DNA of 64,000 nt from Yamagishiella unicocca (lineage: Eukaryota > Chlorophyta > Chlorophyceae > Chlamydomonadales > Volvocaceae): contig BDSL01000021.1 of the NCBI GenBank assembly GCA_003116995.1, positions 744,001 to 808,000 on the forward strand. Reading direction: 5' to 3'. Positions 49,501-61,900 of the stretch are shown here, one piece after another. The notes under the pieces were generated by a model. It saw only the letters and a list, made by a program, of their open reading frames with translations, was not told the origin of the DNA and ran no database searches. Made by a program: the position numbers and the translations under genes. How positions within the stretch are numbered: position 1 is the first letter of the stretch; each line of letters opens with the position of its first letter.

Positions 49501-52339
49501 CGCCAGCGACTAAAATAGTATAAAGCGTCGTATGACTTGTTTGCCCGGTCCCCCTACCATTTGCCCCTGTGCAGTTGTACGACCTTCCGGAGAACTTCTC
49601 GGTAACTGACCTCCAGGTGTGAGCTGGGAGGGATTCTGGTGGTGGGGCCGGTGGCCGGTGGGGCCGTGTCTCCGAGAGGGCTGAAGCGCTGGCCCCGTGC
49701 TGACTTGAGCTGTGTGCCGTAGGTCATCTTCAATAGGCGCATGCGGGAGCTGCTGGGAGGTCGGTTTGTGGAGGCGATGCCGCTGGATAGCTTCTACCGC
49801 CAGGCTTGTGGTTCGCTGGTGCAGGACTTCATAGGTAGGTCCTGCAGTCAGAGAGCCGAGCGGAGTGGTGACAGGCATCGACCTGTCGAGTGATACGTAA
49901 AAGGTAGCCCGAACCGCAAGCAACTGCCCACTCTTCCAATCCAAACATATTGTGTTTCCAGCACGGCCTATCACGAGTTGCCAGTCCTGCTCTCACACAC
50001 ACACAGATACACACATTCCTCACAGGCCCCCAACCCCGGTAACATTTTTACATTTCACCAGTCGCCTGACGTGCACAAAATCGATCCGCTAACCCCTGGG
50101 CCTTATGGTCGGCAGCGCTCTCCGCCTCTGCTCCGGCCCATCCAAATCGCTTTGGCGCGCTGCCCCGACTTCCGTACACGCTGCCCCACTCCCATACACC
50201 GCAGCGCCCGGGATGCAGGGGCAAGCGGCGGCGCAACTGGCGGCCTTGGACCAGCAGCTCGGCAGGCTGGCTGGCCTCAGCGGGAAGAAAAAGCGCGACA
50301 TCCAGAGGAGGATACACGAGTGCCAGCCGGAGCAGCTGCAGGCGCGTGTCAAGGATGTGACCAGAGAGTACTCCCTGAACATTGTCTTGAACATGATGAT
50401 GCGGGCTCTGCACTGTGCCATGAGGGGCCAGCTGCCAGTGGACCAGATGCAGATGGCCCAGCCGCACCCGCAGCCGCTGGCTGAGGCGCTGGCGGCGCAA
50501 GCCGCGCCCGTTGTCCGGGCGTCGCGCCTGCCTGCGGGCCCCTTGCCTTCGCCGCAGGACGCTCGCGACGGTTTGGACGACGCGAGAGACGGCATCAGTA
50601 TCAGCGGCGAGAGCGATGGGAGTGCGTACCAAAGCGCGCTGGAGATGGACGTAGACGGGCCGCGGCCCGAGGGGTCCCTCGGCGTGGCCTGCAGCAGCGC
50701 CTACTGCAGCGCACTGGAGCCTGGCGGCGACGACGGGGCCGTCACGAGCACGGCGCCCAGCGGCGGCGGCGGTGGGCCGGAAGAGGCCGCGGCGGCGACA
50801 GGGCCGGCCGTGATCCCACTAGACGCGGAGGCCCCGGTACACGCCCCGGCGGGTAGCTCCGGCGATGTCCCGATCGGCGACCGCTGCGAGACGTCCCGAG
50901 CGGCGACTGTCAAGCGTGTGAGGGACGCGGCGGCAGACGTGGACGAGGGCCTGGCGGCCGCTGGTGCTGAGGATGCTGGCAGGCTGGGACAGACGGACGC
51001 ACCGGAGGAGCTCAGGCCCAAGCGCCGAAAGCGCGGTGAGCTGCCCGCCGATGCAACTCGCCGGCACCCAGCAGCTGCTGGCACCCCGCCGGGTTGCGCT
51101 GGCGTCGCGGACGACGCCAGGGACGACGCCAGGGACGCGGTGACCGCGTGCGCCTCAGCAGGCGCCGCTTACGCGGGCGGCAACTCGCTGCCTCCGGTGG
51201 TCGCGCCCGCACCGATCGTCCACTTGCAGGGAGCTGCAGCAGATTCACGTGCGCGGGGGCGGCTTGAGGACCCGCAGCTGGATCCGCAAGTTGGTGCGGT
51301 GCGCGAGCCGCAGCACCCGCACCACCGCACGCAGCGAGGCAGCGCGGGACTGGCGGTAGGATCGTTTGTGCTGGGGTGGCGGGGCGGGGCGGTCCTGGGG
51401 TGAAGCAGCCCTATAGAGTCCCAGTACGCGCGCTCAGCCATACATACGCTGTATAACACGTAGTGTACCGGCGTACGGTGGGTGGGGTTTGGGACTCCCA
51501 GGGGTACCCGGCTGCTTCCATGGTCCAGCGGCCCTCGACGCTCGGCTCTCGGCTCCGCTCTCCCACTGCTATTTCGTTCTCCGCTCTCCCACTACTACTT
51601 CATTTTCCGCTCTCCCACTACTACTTCGTTTTCCGCTCTCCCACTACTTCTATCGGTATTCACTCCCACTGCTGCTGCTGCTGTGTGCTGACAGGCTACA
51701 GGGCGCTATGGCGAGGAGCTGGTGTTCCACTGTCTGCAGGTGGACCTGCAGCGGACCGACAGGCACGCGGTCTGGATCAACAGGGACGGCGAGCAGTACA
51801 TGCCGTACGATATCTGCGTGTATTGCGGCGAAACGGTGGTGTCGTACGTCGAGGTCAAGGTGAGAGCGGCAGGGGGAGGGCGGGGCCGGGTTCGTGGGTG
51901 TTTTGAAAAGTCTGAAAGGCCAGGCTTACCGGTACGGTGAGAAGGATACGGCCCCGGCGCGCTTCTTGATAAGGAACTGAGGGTAGGGCTTGAACCATGC
52001 ATCAATGCAGCTCAGGCTATGGGCCCTATGGCTTGGACTCACGTCCTCGCCAAACTGGCTGCCCCGGTGACCGTCGCTTACTTGGAGTTTCCGGTGGGTG
52101 CAACCCTCTCCATCTGCCTATCCGTCCAGGCGTCCACCAGCCTGAGCAAAGCGCTTTTCGAAATCAGCATGAGGCAGCTCACCTTTGCAGAGAGGCACGG
52201 GCCCATGTACGACATCTACTACGTGAGGGGCGCTAGGGGACCCGCCCCCGAGATCGTGCGGCTGGCGGATCCGATTCGGCTGCTGCGGACACGCGCATCG
52301 CAGTTGTTCATGAGCGCGGGGTGCCGGGATGCATCGTAG
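43558..52339 (+). CDS. NOV-like paralogue without ATPase: three LOTUS-like domains plus NOV_C/DUF3883
   Basis: Ten exons join in phase to 2073 aa: 43558-46769, 47059-47160, 47330-47511, 47934-48598, 49044-49424, 49575-49616, 49723-49834, 50205-51355, 51695-51859 and 52130-52339. The first exon encodes three LOTUS-like repeats (about residues 17-85, 322-390 and 929-1010; e.g. DPRFAFDLSNLLVRHPGGLP and FGCDLRRMLL). They are separated by Pro/Gln/Ser-rich linkers, and a HVSYESVMAGVDYYLAGR segment shared with the minus-strand gene follows. Exons 2-7 match the NOV N-terminal region (SVTIEAYCAAR, VTMWDLEQHLC, RLGPLAAHP, SSYDIAAAVRR). Exon 8 resembles the Lys-rich 38-kb exon of the partner. The last two give DUF3883 (GRYGEELVFH, YMPYDICVY, SYVEVK, KALFEISMRQL). 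The GHKL ATPase and the central NOV body are absent, which suggests an internal deletion after duplication. ATG 43558 opens the first domain. Confidence 0.85.
44104..44483 (+). repeat. Coding 75-bp repeat, five copies of a 25-residue unit
   Basis: Inside exon 1 of the shorter NOV-like gene, a 75-bp unit encoding QWPAAPAAPPGQRGLWPAAP plus TAPYA is repeated five times almost without base changes. It is in frame and lies between the first and second LOTUS-like domains. Near identity at silent positions points to recent expansion, so copy number probably varies between strains. Confidence 0.95.
46186..46236 (+). repeat. Polyglutamine (CAG/CAA) tract
   Basis: An almost pure run of CAG and CAA codons encodes about 16 glutamines just before the third LOTUS-like domain of the shorter NOV-like protein. 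Mixed codons make it more stable than a pure CAG run. It probably forms a flexible or self-associating linker. Confidence 0.9.
47536..47665. repeat. 23-bp minisatellite in intron 3 of the shorter NOV-like gene
   Basis: About five to six copies of a 23-bp unit (GAGCTCGTGTGTGCCATGGGG) start 25 bases after the donor at 47512. It is intronic. Each unit contains SacI and NcoI-like palindromes, GAGCTC and CCATGG. Confidence 0.9.
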
Positions 52340-53091
52340 GTTGTGGTGGGTCGTAGGTTGTGGTGTGCTTTCCGCATCCAGACGTGCATATATAAGAAGG
52401 CCCGCCGGGGACTTGCACGTCACGAGGGCCTAGGTACCAGGCTTACCATAGGTGGGCGGGGGCGGTGCAGGTGTAGTTGGTGAAGTAGGCGGTTGTGCAT
52501 GTTGCAGGATCTTGCACTAGATTATTTTTGGAACTCTTGATTGTTGCATTGCAGGGTGTCTGCGTTCCCGGCGATCCCTGCTGGGCTGGGAAAAGCCCGT
52601 CTGACATTTTTCGGGGTCGCTCCGAATACAGGGACGTTAACAGTTAGTACTACAGGGGATTAAGGGGCCTGTATGGCGTTGTAGCTGAAACCATGCCCAA
52701 CGCGCTCTCCTCTCATTCGGTATAGCGGGGGGCCCTGCCTTGGGACTCTGTCCGTCACCAAGAGGTATGTGGAATGTTGATCAAAATGAGAAATCTGACT
52801 GCGATGGAATAACATAAGCGCTTACAATGAGGATCATGGTATGTCGGTATACCGGTAGGGAAACCCGCGAGGCTGGTTGCATTGCTCAGGTAGTCCTTCC
52901 ATGCTCCATACTGGATTACCTCGGGGGATTTATTTAATGTTTTTGGAGCAGCTCCATCCGTGTCCCTTGCTTTGAGAGGCCTGCTCTCCTGTTCTGTTCT
53001 GCTGTCGTCGGCCGCAGAGAGTCCTTGCATGAGCAGGAGACGAGAGCAGCTGTAGCAACTTGCAGGAATACCGTCGACCGGTGAATCCCAT

Positions 53092-53096
53092 TGTAA
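53092..53096 (+). terminator. Candidate polyadenylation signal of the shorter NOV-like gene
   Basis: TGTAA lies about 750 bases after the stop codon at 52337-52339. It is the first clear plus-strand copy seen, and would give a long but plausible algal 3' UTR. Confidence 0.35.
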
Positions 53097-53217
53097 CAGT
53101 GACTACCGTACGGCACCTTCAGATGTCATTAAAAACAAAACCGGCGGCACAAGCTACCGTCGACGGAATGCACAGGTCCGACGGCACCGACAACCCGATG
53201 AATGCACGCACGCGCAC

Positions 53218-53222
53218 TTACA
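53218..53222 (-). terminator. Candidate polyadenylation signal of the sulfotransferase gene
   Basis: The minus-strand read is TGTAA, about 500 bases beyond the stop codon at 53726-53728. Confidence 0.35.
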
Positions 53223-53725
53223 CCTGGCCCCGTTTCCGCCCCTTCGACATCACAAGTGGTTTTTGCCCAAGTGCGGTCGTCAGCCAAGCTTATCCGGTAT
53301 ACATAAGTTGTAAGCGGTTGCATGTCGCCTCTACGACATGCAGCCCTCGCGCCGGCGCGTGATACGATACGATCATTCCTTGCTGCCCATCGCTGCCCCA
53401 ATAAAGCGAACGCTGTTCCATCCCATAGGGGAGAGGCTGTGTACAAGGCACCTTGCTTTTCAGCCTGTACCGCTGTGCTACCTGGGCGACATTGCTCACA
53501 ATGCGCCGCTGCTGAGCAATCGGCGCCGAGCAGGCTTCCTGTACTCCCCCGCAACAAAGCAGGGCATGCTGTACCCCTTGTCAACCAAGCGTGGTCCCCT
53601 GAGGAAAGACCCGCGCACAAGCCACACGTAACCCTCCCATTGGTTCGTAGCACTGTCGCCCGGCATGGCAGCTACCTGCAGGTGATGGTGTGACGGCCAT
53701 CGCACCAGGCTAATGCGCTGACAGT

Positions 53726-56700
53726 CTACCCCAACGGCATCAACTGGCACTCGCTGGCGCCCTCCGTTTCGTCCCGTTCGGCCTCGGGGAGCACCCTTCT
53801 TGCCGCTTGGGTTTCTGTTTTAGCGCCTCCACTGGATCGCGGCATCCGCTCGAAGCTTATTTCGGCCTTGGGATCCTCCCCGAGGAACTCTAGCAGTTTG
53901 CGAGTTAGCGTGGCGTTTTTCTACAGCAGCGGGAAGGGTGCGCGGCGTTACCGGAAAGCCGGAGGAGGGAGCCTTGGATGACGTATCCTTCGTACCCTAT
54001 CCGTGCAAGACTCGACGGTGGAGGTAGAGGCTTCTACACTCCGGAAAAGCCGCGACATGGCATTCAAGCTACGGTGTTCTGCTTAAACCACGCATCTCTT
54101 CCGTGGGCTGCACCTGTCCCAACCAGTTACGCCTCCCGCGGACACGTGATGCTCCACCATAAAGGAAAGCGCCCCCCTTGTACCCTACCCACCGAACTAA
54201 CCGTTCGGACATCCACGGGTTTCCCTCGAACCCACCGAACTAACCGTCTTACGCCGGCACTGTGTGCCCGCCCGCCCGCTCGCCCTCCCTCTGTTCTAAA
54301 CGGTTTTTTCTGGCGTCCACGGGTCTTCCTCGAAATTCTCCCTCCCAACTATGGTGACCGAGCGCGCACCTTGGCGTCGAACATGTCTTCCATCATCACC
54401 CGGAACGCATGGTCGGGGTGCTCCGAAACATACCTTCCGTTGCGCGGCAGGAAGATGTTCATATGTGGGCACACCGGCGGCAGGGCATACCGTTTAACAA
54501 AGAGCCCGTGGTTGGTGTTGCGTGTCGCATGCTCTTAGCTAGCAGGGACGCTGGCCGGGAGCTAGGTGGACACGTGCGGAACTCGCCGTAACCACCACGG
54601 CATGGTTTGGGCCGGGAGGGCCTACGTGGGCGCTTGTGTGTCCCGCATAGGTAGCTGAGGGTAGGCGCCCCAGGATTAGGTCCCGGAGCTAAGAACTAGG
54701 CACGGAGATTGGAGCGAGTGATCGATTGAGCTGAAGAATGTGGTCGCGAGATCCGAGGACGTTCCCAACGTAACGCCCGCCGAGGGCAATTGCCCGTGGC
54801 AGCGCCAACCGCGGGGCCGGGGGTTGCATGGAGAACCCATGTACGAAAATAAAAACCGCTCAGGATAGATGTCTCGAGATGCGGGGCCGGGGCGGGGGGG
54901 AGGGACACGGAGGTGGGACATCCGCAAGAGCACGCGGCACAACTGCCTATCCACAGATGCGGTTGATGCCGTACCGGAACCACCCGTTGGCGTTTGACAT
55001 ATCTGTGCGGCGGCGCTCGTACCTGTCGTACCACTCATGCGTGGCTGCGAGGTCGTCCTCAAACGTGCTGTTGCCCACCAAGACACCGGTTGACTTCAGC
55101 ATGTCTGCAAGCCTCGCGTTGCCTTCCAAGGAGTCTGACGCGCGAGAATTTAACACGATCTGGCGTTGGCAGGGTCGGGACAAGTTCGGGGAAAGGCTGG
55201 CGTCGACAACAGCATCGTGCTGTGCAGGACAACAGCATCGTGCTGTGCAGGACAACGCCAAAAAACGCGCCCTCCAGGCTCGGCCGCTGGTGTCCCACCT
55301 TTGCATCGTCGCACAGCAGATTCAGGAACTGCATGAACTGTGCGAAATCCTCGTACGTGAAGTCAGGCGGGAAGACGCGGCCGCGCCCAAAGCGAATTTC
55401 CTTGAACCCGCTGACGTAGCCTGCGGCAGAGCGGAAAGTCAGTGCCCGGGCTTTGCACTAGCCACGACAGGGAAGAGCCGAAATGGACGAGCCAACATGC
55501 CGACACGTCCGCTGCCTGCGCCCCGCCGTTAAGCTCCCTAAGCGGCAGCGCATCGCACCTGGTCCGTGGTAGCCGTACGTGTGCGCGTAGAACGACCTTA
55601 CAGCGTCCTTCATCCGCTCGGGATGCAGGTCGTTGAACCAGGGCAGCTTCCTCTTCGCAGCGTACTTGTCGTACACCTTCTTAACACCACCGAAGCTGAC
55701 GTAGCCCGCCGCGTGTTCGCCGTACTGGTCCTCCACTTTCTTAATGTGCTCGATGTAGTTTATGGAGTGAGTCCAGGACAGGCCCAGCAGCCTACGCCGG
55801 CCGGGGAGCGTAGGCAGCGCAGTGGCGCTTGGAAGGCATAAAAAAGTGATAAAAAAACATATGAAGCTGAAAGTCGTGCTTTCCCCTCGATGGCCACGAC
55901 AGGCGAGGCCAAGCGGTTCGGCGCTTGACTTCGGAAGTGAGTTGCAGCTTGCGCACGCAACGTGGTGGTGTTGTGGAGCCGCACCCAGCAGTGCCGCTCC
56001 GGTGGATCAGGGAAGGAGACGACGTTCGTGGAACCAGCGGAACAAGGTGAGGCACGACCAAAGACCCGCGCAGCACAGCACGCCGGTAATAAGAACGTTC
56101 TGCAACGTTCTCAAATGTACTGGTGGCCAGCTGCCCATGGTCATCGCCAGGCCCAGCTAGGCATGTATGCATGAGTTCCTATTACCCGCTTCAGCGCATT
56201 GAACGTAAGCCATGTTCCGTCCTGATGTACCACAAGGTGTGTCTGGCGTGACTAGACCAAACGCACACCTACCTCGACGAGCCCTCGATCCCGCCCCTTA
56301 CCGCCAGGTCATGTACAGGCACCAGAAGGCGCCTCCTTGCTCCCCCCGGATCATGTAGTGCGGCAGCTGGTTCAGAGCGTCCATCAACGACGTGGAGCCG
56401 GAGCGCCCGGTGCCCAGTACGAACACGCAGCGCTCCGAAACAGCTCTCCGCCGATAGCTGCCGCCACCGCTGCTATGGCCGGCATCCGTATCACGCCGGT
56501 CCCTGAGCACGCCGCGGCCCTCACGCTGAAGCTCCCTATTGTTATCGAGGGTTGCCTGGAAGTGTAGGCGACATGGCGCGGAGCGGCGGTCCGGGTTCGG
56601 ATAGTAGCAGTGGACCTGCTAGACCAGCTAGCAGGTCTAGCTGTCGGCCACTTCCAACTCGTAACTAATATGCGACGTGTGTATGCGTAAATACATCATT

Positions 56701-57122
56701 GGAGCTACTCCACTGTGATTAACTGGATTGCTGTGGCCGCAAGGTACGTAGAAGTTGTTAAACAAGGAACAAGTCCAGACCAAAGCCGTTGTTCAATTCG
56801 CAGTACGCGATGGGGAATGGCCACATTGACGAACGGTTTGTGGATAACAACTACGCGTTGCAGGCGCATAAACATTCAAACGCCAACCACGTACCGAAGG
56901 ATTGTCCTCAGCAGCAGCTTCGATATTTGAAGGAGCAATTAACGAGATTTTAAAATTCTCCTGCAGAGGTCCATCCGCCACGACCGCTGTAAGCAGGAAA
57001 CTAGCCGGCACCAGCGCTGCGCATAGCACTATTGCACGCAGGAGGTGGCTAGATACAAGCTTAACCCGATAGCAACGTTGCCGATACGACTTCGTTATGG
57101 TTGTGAGTCGCTGCGGAACCAT
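53726..57122 (-). CDS. Golgi-type (carbohydrate) sulfotransferase, type II membrane protein
   Basis: A PAPS-dependent sulfotransferase, probably acting on polysaccharides or glycoproteins in the Golgi. Seven exons join in phase to 426 aa: 56895-57122, 56302-56555, 55559-55791, 55299-55420, 54975-55159, 54370-54433 and 53726-53920. The N-terminus has a single hydrophobic segment (AIVLCAALVPASFLLTAVV) after basic residues, a signal anchor with the catalytic domain in the lumen. The 5'-phosphosulfate loop is FVLGTGRSGSTSLMDALNQL, followed by YMIRGEQ. The 3'-phosphate site is IVLNSRASDS. WYDRY and FRVMMEDMFDA lead to LLEFLGEDPKAEI near the C-terminus, as in the algal family. ATG 57122 is preferred, and an in-frame alternative at 57188 would add 22 residues. 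Two dispersed-repeat copies lie in the last-but-one large intron. The physiological substrate cannot be told from the sequence, but sulfated extracellular-matrix polysaccharides are the likely target in a volvocine alga. Confidence 0.9.
54203..54233 (+). repeat. Dispersed repeat family 1, short copy in sulfotransferase intron
   Basis: The core TTCGGACATCCACGGGTTTC and CCTCGAACCC is shared with the copies at 28 and 31 kb. It lies between the exons 54370-54433 and 53726-53920. Confidence 0.75.
54291..54335 (+). repeat. Dispersed repeat family 1, second copy in sulfotransferase intron
   Basis: This copy has GTTCTAAACGGTTTTTTC, GGCGTCCACGGGTCTTCC and TCGAAA and most closely resembles the copy at 14441-14484. 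It lies 58 bases from another copy, so the pair may be one nested or duplicated insertion. Confidence 0.8.
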
Positions 57123-58972
57123 GTCAGCCGCGTTCGGGTCATTAATTATGAGCTGCCAGGAAACCAAGTAACTGAATTTGGTAATCAAGGTGCGGCAATC
57201 ACTTCAAAGTGGGTCAGAGGCTGGAGCGCTGGACCTTTCGGCCTATGTGGATCAGAGCTTGGTTTCCGTTGTGCCAGCCGTACAAACGATATTGCTGCCC
57301 TGGGTAACCCATGTTAACCTTCCCTTTTACAGTAACACATCTTGACCTGGTATATGCGAGCTCGAGGAGCTTGAAAAATCGACCTGCGTTGCGCCGCGAC
57401 GATGCGCGCATGTGCCATTCCTGCCATCGGCATTCCTCCCATATTTGAGCTTCTGGGAGCCGATTTTCCAAGAGGGGTTATATAAGTTCGTTGTATGGGT
57501 CGTACACAACCTGACATATAAACTACGCGGATTTCCCTGGACGACACCGCCGACTGCATGGCGCTGTAACATCGTGCGTACACACGGGGAGCATTGAGCC
57601 TTGCCGAATACCAGGCTGAGCTCTGCACCAGCACCCGCTTTCCGCGGCTGTTTTCTCAACCATCTTTGGCAGGTGACTTTTGGATGCCCCGGGCGACCTT
57701 TGCCTCCTGGAACGTGCTCCGTCCCCGCTCATCTCTCAACCTCGAGTGCACAACCTCAAGCACCCGCTTTCGGCGCCTCCTGTTCACTTATCCGTCATTG
57801 TACGGGGCTGCTCTGCGCGGGCGTTCTGTTGTCACCCTTCTCAGCTGTTTCGTGCAGGGTGCGCGTTTCGTTTCATGGCGCCTCCAGGTGCCTGTGAGAG
57901 GCCGTGGAGTCGCTTGGCTGTGGCTGTCGCGTCTTCGCTGCTGTTTAGGCAGGGTGGCGTCTCTGTGCTTTGCAGGCTTTTCTGTGCTTTCGGGGCGCCT
58001 GCTGGGTTCAGCCCCGGCTCTCCTAATAGTGAGGCCACGGACATGGGCCCCACTTCCTGTCCTGGATTCACCAGGGCTTGCCGACACTGCAACATCTTAA
58101 TATTTCATTTTCCGTTTGTGTTGGCGTCAGCCGTTTTTTTCTTTTGGGACCAAAGCAGAAATACGGGTTGATGTCTTTCGCCGTTAGGGTACACGGTTAG
58201 GACCACCACCCAATTTGCGAGACACTTATCATCGCAAGTTTGACATATTGGTCCGTAATGGGCATAAACATGCATTATTATAGTGACGCAATGACAGTTA
58301 CTACAGGGCTAATTATGCTCGTCACGCCCCGTCTTACACATTACGTGAGGTTCTGGCCAGTGCGTGTGCGAGGTTCTCTGTTGCGGCGCGTTACCGGTGT
58401 GACGGGCGCGTGCACGTATTTTATTTGAAAGTGGAAACGCGCCACTTTATTGCCACAAAAGGCACAGTCACTAGGTTTGCGTCGCCTAGCCTTGAGTACA
58501 GCAATCCGCCATTGCTGCAAGTCATACAATTGACCTCCGAACTCCGCAGAGGAGTTACAAGCGCGCCTTCTTCGACGCTAGCCACCGCTGGTTTTGCCTG
58601 AAGGTGGTGTAGATCCACTACGCATAGGAGCGCCCATAGCGAGCGCTCGCTGTACGGCTTTGGCTCTCTGTTGTTCGCCAAAGTCAGTCGGTAGGTTCAG
58701 TTGCACTTTGCTTCGCTCGCGCACAATCGCGCCAGCCGCGCCACCCAGGGTGGCTGAATAGGTAATTTAAGAAATCAGCTGGATTCATGCATCTGTGCCG
58801 GGAACGCCTTCTGGATTTGCAACTCTGTACGTATGCACTTTGCCATTGCACGTTTCATACCCACATATTGGTTCCTTACATTGGCTTTTTCGCTAGCACA
58901 GGCTAGCACCAATTAGTGCTGTGGTCATGGTGCCGAATTGGCGCCCATAATCACAACCAACAGATCTTGAAA
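57123..58972. other. Divergent spacer between sulfotransferase and oxidase genes
   Basis: This 1.85-kb region is AT-richer than its flanks and must contain both promoters. The plus-strand frame 57594-58171 and the minus-strand frames 57214-57659 show no domain, so I leave them uncalled. I saw no repeat or RNA gene. Confidence 0.45.
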
Positions 58973-61900
58973 ATGCGGGGCTGGCACGTGCTAACGGTCA
59001 TTCCGATGTCCCTCCCATGCCCCTCCTCGCTCGCCCCGCTGCTCCAAGGCATGCGTGCCACCGCGGACCCTGGGCCCTGCTTCCCTTGCCGCTGCTGCTA
59101 CACCTCGCCGCCACCACACCACGGCGCGGTATCGGCTGCTATGGGGCAGCAACAACCGTGCGGGTGCGATCGCCACCATCGCTGCAGGGCCGCCCGGCTT
59201 GCACCACAGCCACTTGAGCCGCAGTCACACTCCCAAAGGAAAGGCCAACCTTCAGCCGCTCCACGTGCTTCAGCCGCTCCACACGCTCATCGCGTCCTCA
59301 ATCACGGCGAGCATTGTAATTCTTGGTTCACGGCCTTCCCCACCTCCCGCACGCTGTTTCTGCTGCTCGTGTGTGCCGTCAGTTTCAGCGGCGGAATGGC
59401 GGAGCTGCAGCAGCCGGCGACTGAGGCGGTATGGGGGAAGGACGCAACAGGCGATTGGCCACAGCCTAGACGACTCCTGGCTGTGACGTCTGATGCAGCC
59501 GCCAGCCCCCCGCCGAAGGCTCTCGTGCAGCAAAGCCCGCCCAAGAGAAATCTTCGCCGACCGCCCCCAAAAGTGACATCTTCTTCCTCCATGCCAGGAC
59601 CGGCGAGCACCGATGCCCAACCACCTACCACCTACCCACCACCCACCAGCCCGCAACCCCCCAGCCCACAGCCATTCTACGCTCATCCACCCAGCCCGTG
59701 GCATCCTAGCCCGTACCCGCCAACTCCGCAACCACCCAGCCCGCCGCCACCCAGCCCGCCGCCACCCAGCCCGCCGCCACCCAGCCCGCCGCCACCCAGC
59801 CCGCCACCACCCAGCCCGCCACCACCCAGCCCGCCACCACCCAGCCCGCAACCTCCCAGCCCGCAACCTCCCAGCCCGCAACCTCCCAGCCCATACCCAC
59901 AACCACCCAGCCCACGACCCCCGCCACCACCCGCATCTCTCCAAGGCGCGGGCGACAGCGACGGAGGTGAATTTGACGAGCCCGAGTGGCCGCCACTGCC
60001 GCCGTCGCCACCGCCCGCTGCTGATACACCGTCACCTCCGCCGCCCGCGTCCCCGGCGGTCGTTGGTAGATTTGACCAGATCGGCAACGCCATGATGATT
60101 GCCGTACACCTGATGGCCATCCCTGGTACCGACCGCTTCCTATTCATGGAGCGACCCTCGGGTCGGCACCCGGACGGTACGAGCACCATTGCCGGATTCT
60201 ACGACCTACCCAGGCGCCGCTTCACGCACATCACGTCACCCGACGGGCTCTTCTGCGCTGGCCACACGTTTTTGAGCACCGGGGACTTGCTGGTGGTGGG
60301 CGGCCATCAAGTGAGTGCCCAAGCCACAAGGCGGGGAGGGGGGCGGGGGGGCGCAAACAAGCCGGCATGTACGGCTGCCGCCCCCCGTACCAATTCACTG
60401 TCGTACCAAAGCCTTCCCTTCATTTCAACTTGCCGTCCTTTGGCGTCTGTGGTACGGCGCGCATCAATCCCGGCTGCAAACATTCCCGCTTGTGTGTTCC
60501 TGGCCGCCCAGCTGAGTGTGTGCCCAGCTGAGTGTGTGCTTCCCGCCTCCTTCTCCGCCCCCTCCGCCATGTCTGCCGCCCAGGCCAACGCCGGCTACCC
60601 CGACGGCATGAAATCCATCCGGACCTTCAACCGCAGCTGCACTGACTTGAACCTGCGCAAGATTCGCGACATGGGCTGGAAGCGATGGTGGGAGCTGGGG
60701 GTTGGGCGCGACCGAGGGCACTGTAGCGGGCCCCCGGGGGTGAGGTTTGCGGCTCACCAGGTGGGGTTTGGCGGTCGGTCGATGTGTTGTCGGCGTCCCT
60801 GCCCGCCTGCCGAGGTATCCTCAGCCCACTGCCACACCAGGAGCCGCACTCACGCACCCACCCCCGCTGTCGCGGCTCCGTCCTGGACGTACGGGTCGTC
60901 TGCCGCCCTCCCTGGACGTCGTACAGGTACCCATCTGCCACGTTGCTTCCCAACGGCAAGGTCCTAATCATGGGAGGCACTCAGGGGGTGGGCGCCGGCA
61001 CCGCCAACAATCAGTTCTGGGAGCTGTACGACCACTCGCAGCAGCGGACGACGCCGTACGCCATGCGGACTGCGTATCTCGACAGCGCCGAGCAGGTGAG
61101 AGGCAGGGTTTTGAGGAAGACCCGTGAGAGGCAGGGGGGGATGACCAGGGGGTGCTGCTGGGGCCCGGGGGCCGCTGCAGTCCAGGCACGGCCGCTTGTG
61201 GAACGGGAACGGGTTGAGCTTTTGAGGCTCACTGTTGAGCGTTCGCCGTGTGCGGTGTCGTACCCAGACGACAGCGCTGGCTCCCGCCAGGCCCCTCCTC
61301 CAGCCCCTCCCTCCTCGCCCGCCTCCCGGCCTACCCCGGAGCAACACCAGGTCTGCGACCGCCCAATGCACGCACAACCCATCGCCATCCGGCGGATAGG
61401 ATAACAGGATAATTTTCTGTGGGGCTTCTCGACTTCCCGGCCTCTCAGTACATCAATGCGCTCCTCAGCAAACCATCGCACGCACACTCCACTCCACACC
61501 CGCCGGCCCCATCCACGCCACCCCCCCAGGTGTACTACCCGTTCAACTACGTACTCCCCTCCGGGCTGCTCTTCACCTTCTGTGGCCGCTCCGGCTTCAT
61601 CCTGGACTGGCGGACCAACACTTGGACCCAGGCCCTGCCCCGCCTGCGCGGTTACGCTACGACGCAGTTTCCCTTCACGGGCACCAGCGTCATGCTGGGG
61701 CTGTACCCGGACAGGAACTATGAGGTGCGCGCCTCGGGGGGCCCGGTGCCCGGTGCCCTGGCGGGTTCCGGAGCTGATGTAGGGAGCCGGCAATGCTCTT
61801 GTTGCTTCCGGTCGCAGCTGCTTCTCCAATCGGAACTAAGAAACCAGATGCGTCTGGGCCCAGAGTCCGTCCCTTGTCTTCAGCCCGCCTCTGAATGCGC

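Larger units (their letters stand above)
52340..53725. other. Convergent 3' regions of the shorter NOV-like gene and the sulfotransferase
   Basis: No supported gene lies here. Open frames on both strands (e.g. 53129-53653) lack recognisable domains. The stretch presumably holds both 3' UTRs. Candidate TGTAA signals are at 53092-53096 on the plus strand and, for the sulfotransferase, at 53218-53222 on the minus strand. If both are used, the transcripts end about 120 bases apart without overlapping. Confidence 0.45.

Noticed and set aside
51230..51355. An alternative frame (LQQIHVRGGGLRTRSWIRKL) at the end of the long exon of the shorter NOV-like gene
   Set aside because: Only the other frame runs continuously from 50205 and ends in the phase needed for the DUF3883 exon at 51695.
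53129..53653. A 174-codon minus-strand frame between the converging genes
   Set aside because: No recognisable domain and no splice link to the sulfotransferase, whose own stop codon lies upstream of it at 53726.
57594..58171. A 168-codon plus-strand frame in the sulfotransferase-oxidase spacer
   Set aside because: There is no domain, composition is arginine/serine-rich as in chance frames, and two overlapping frames are equally open.
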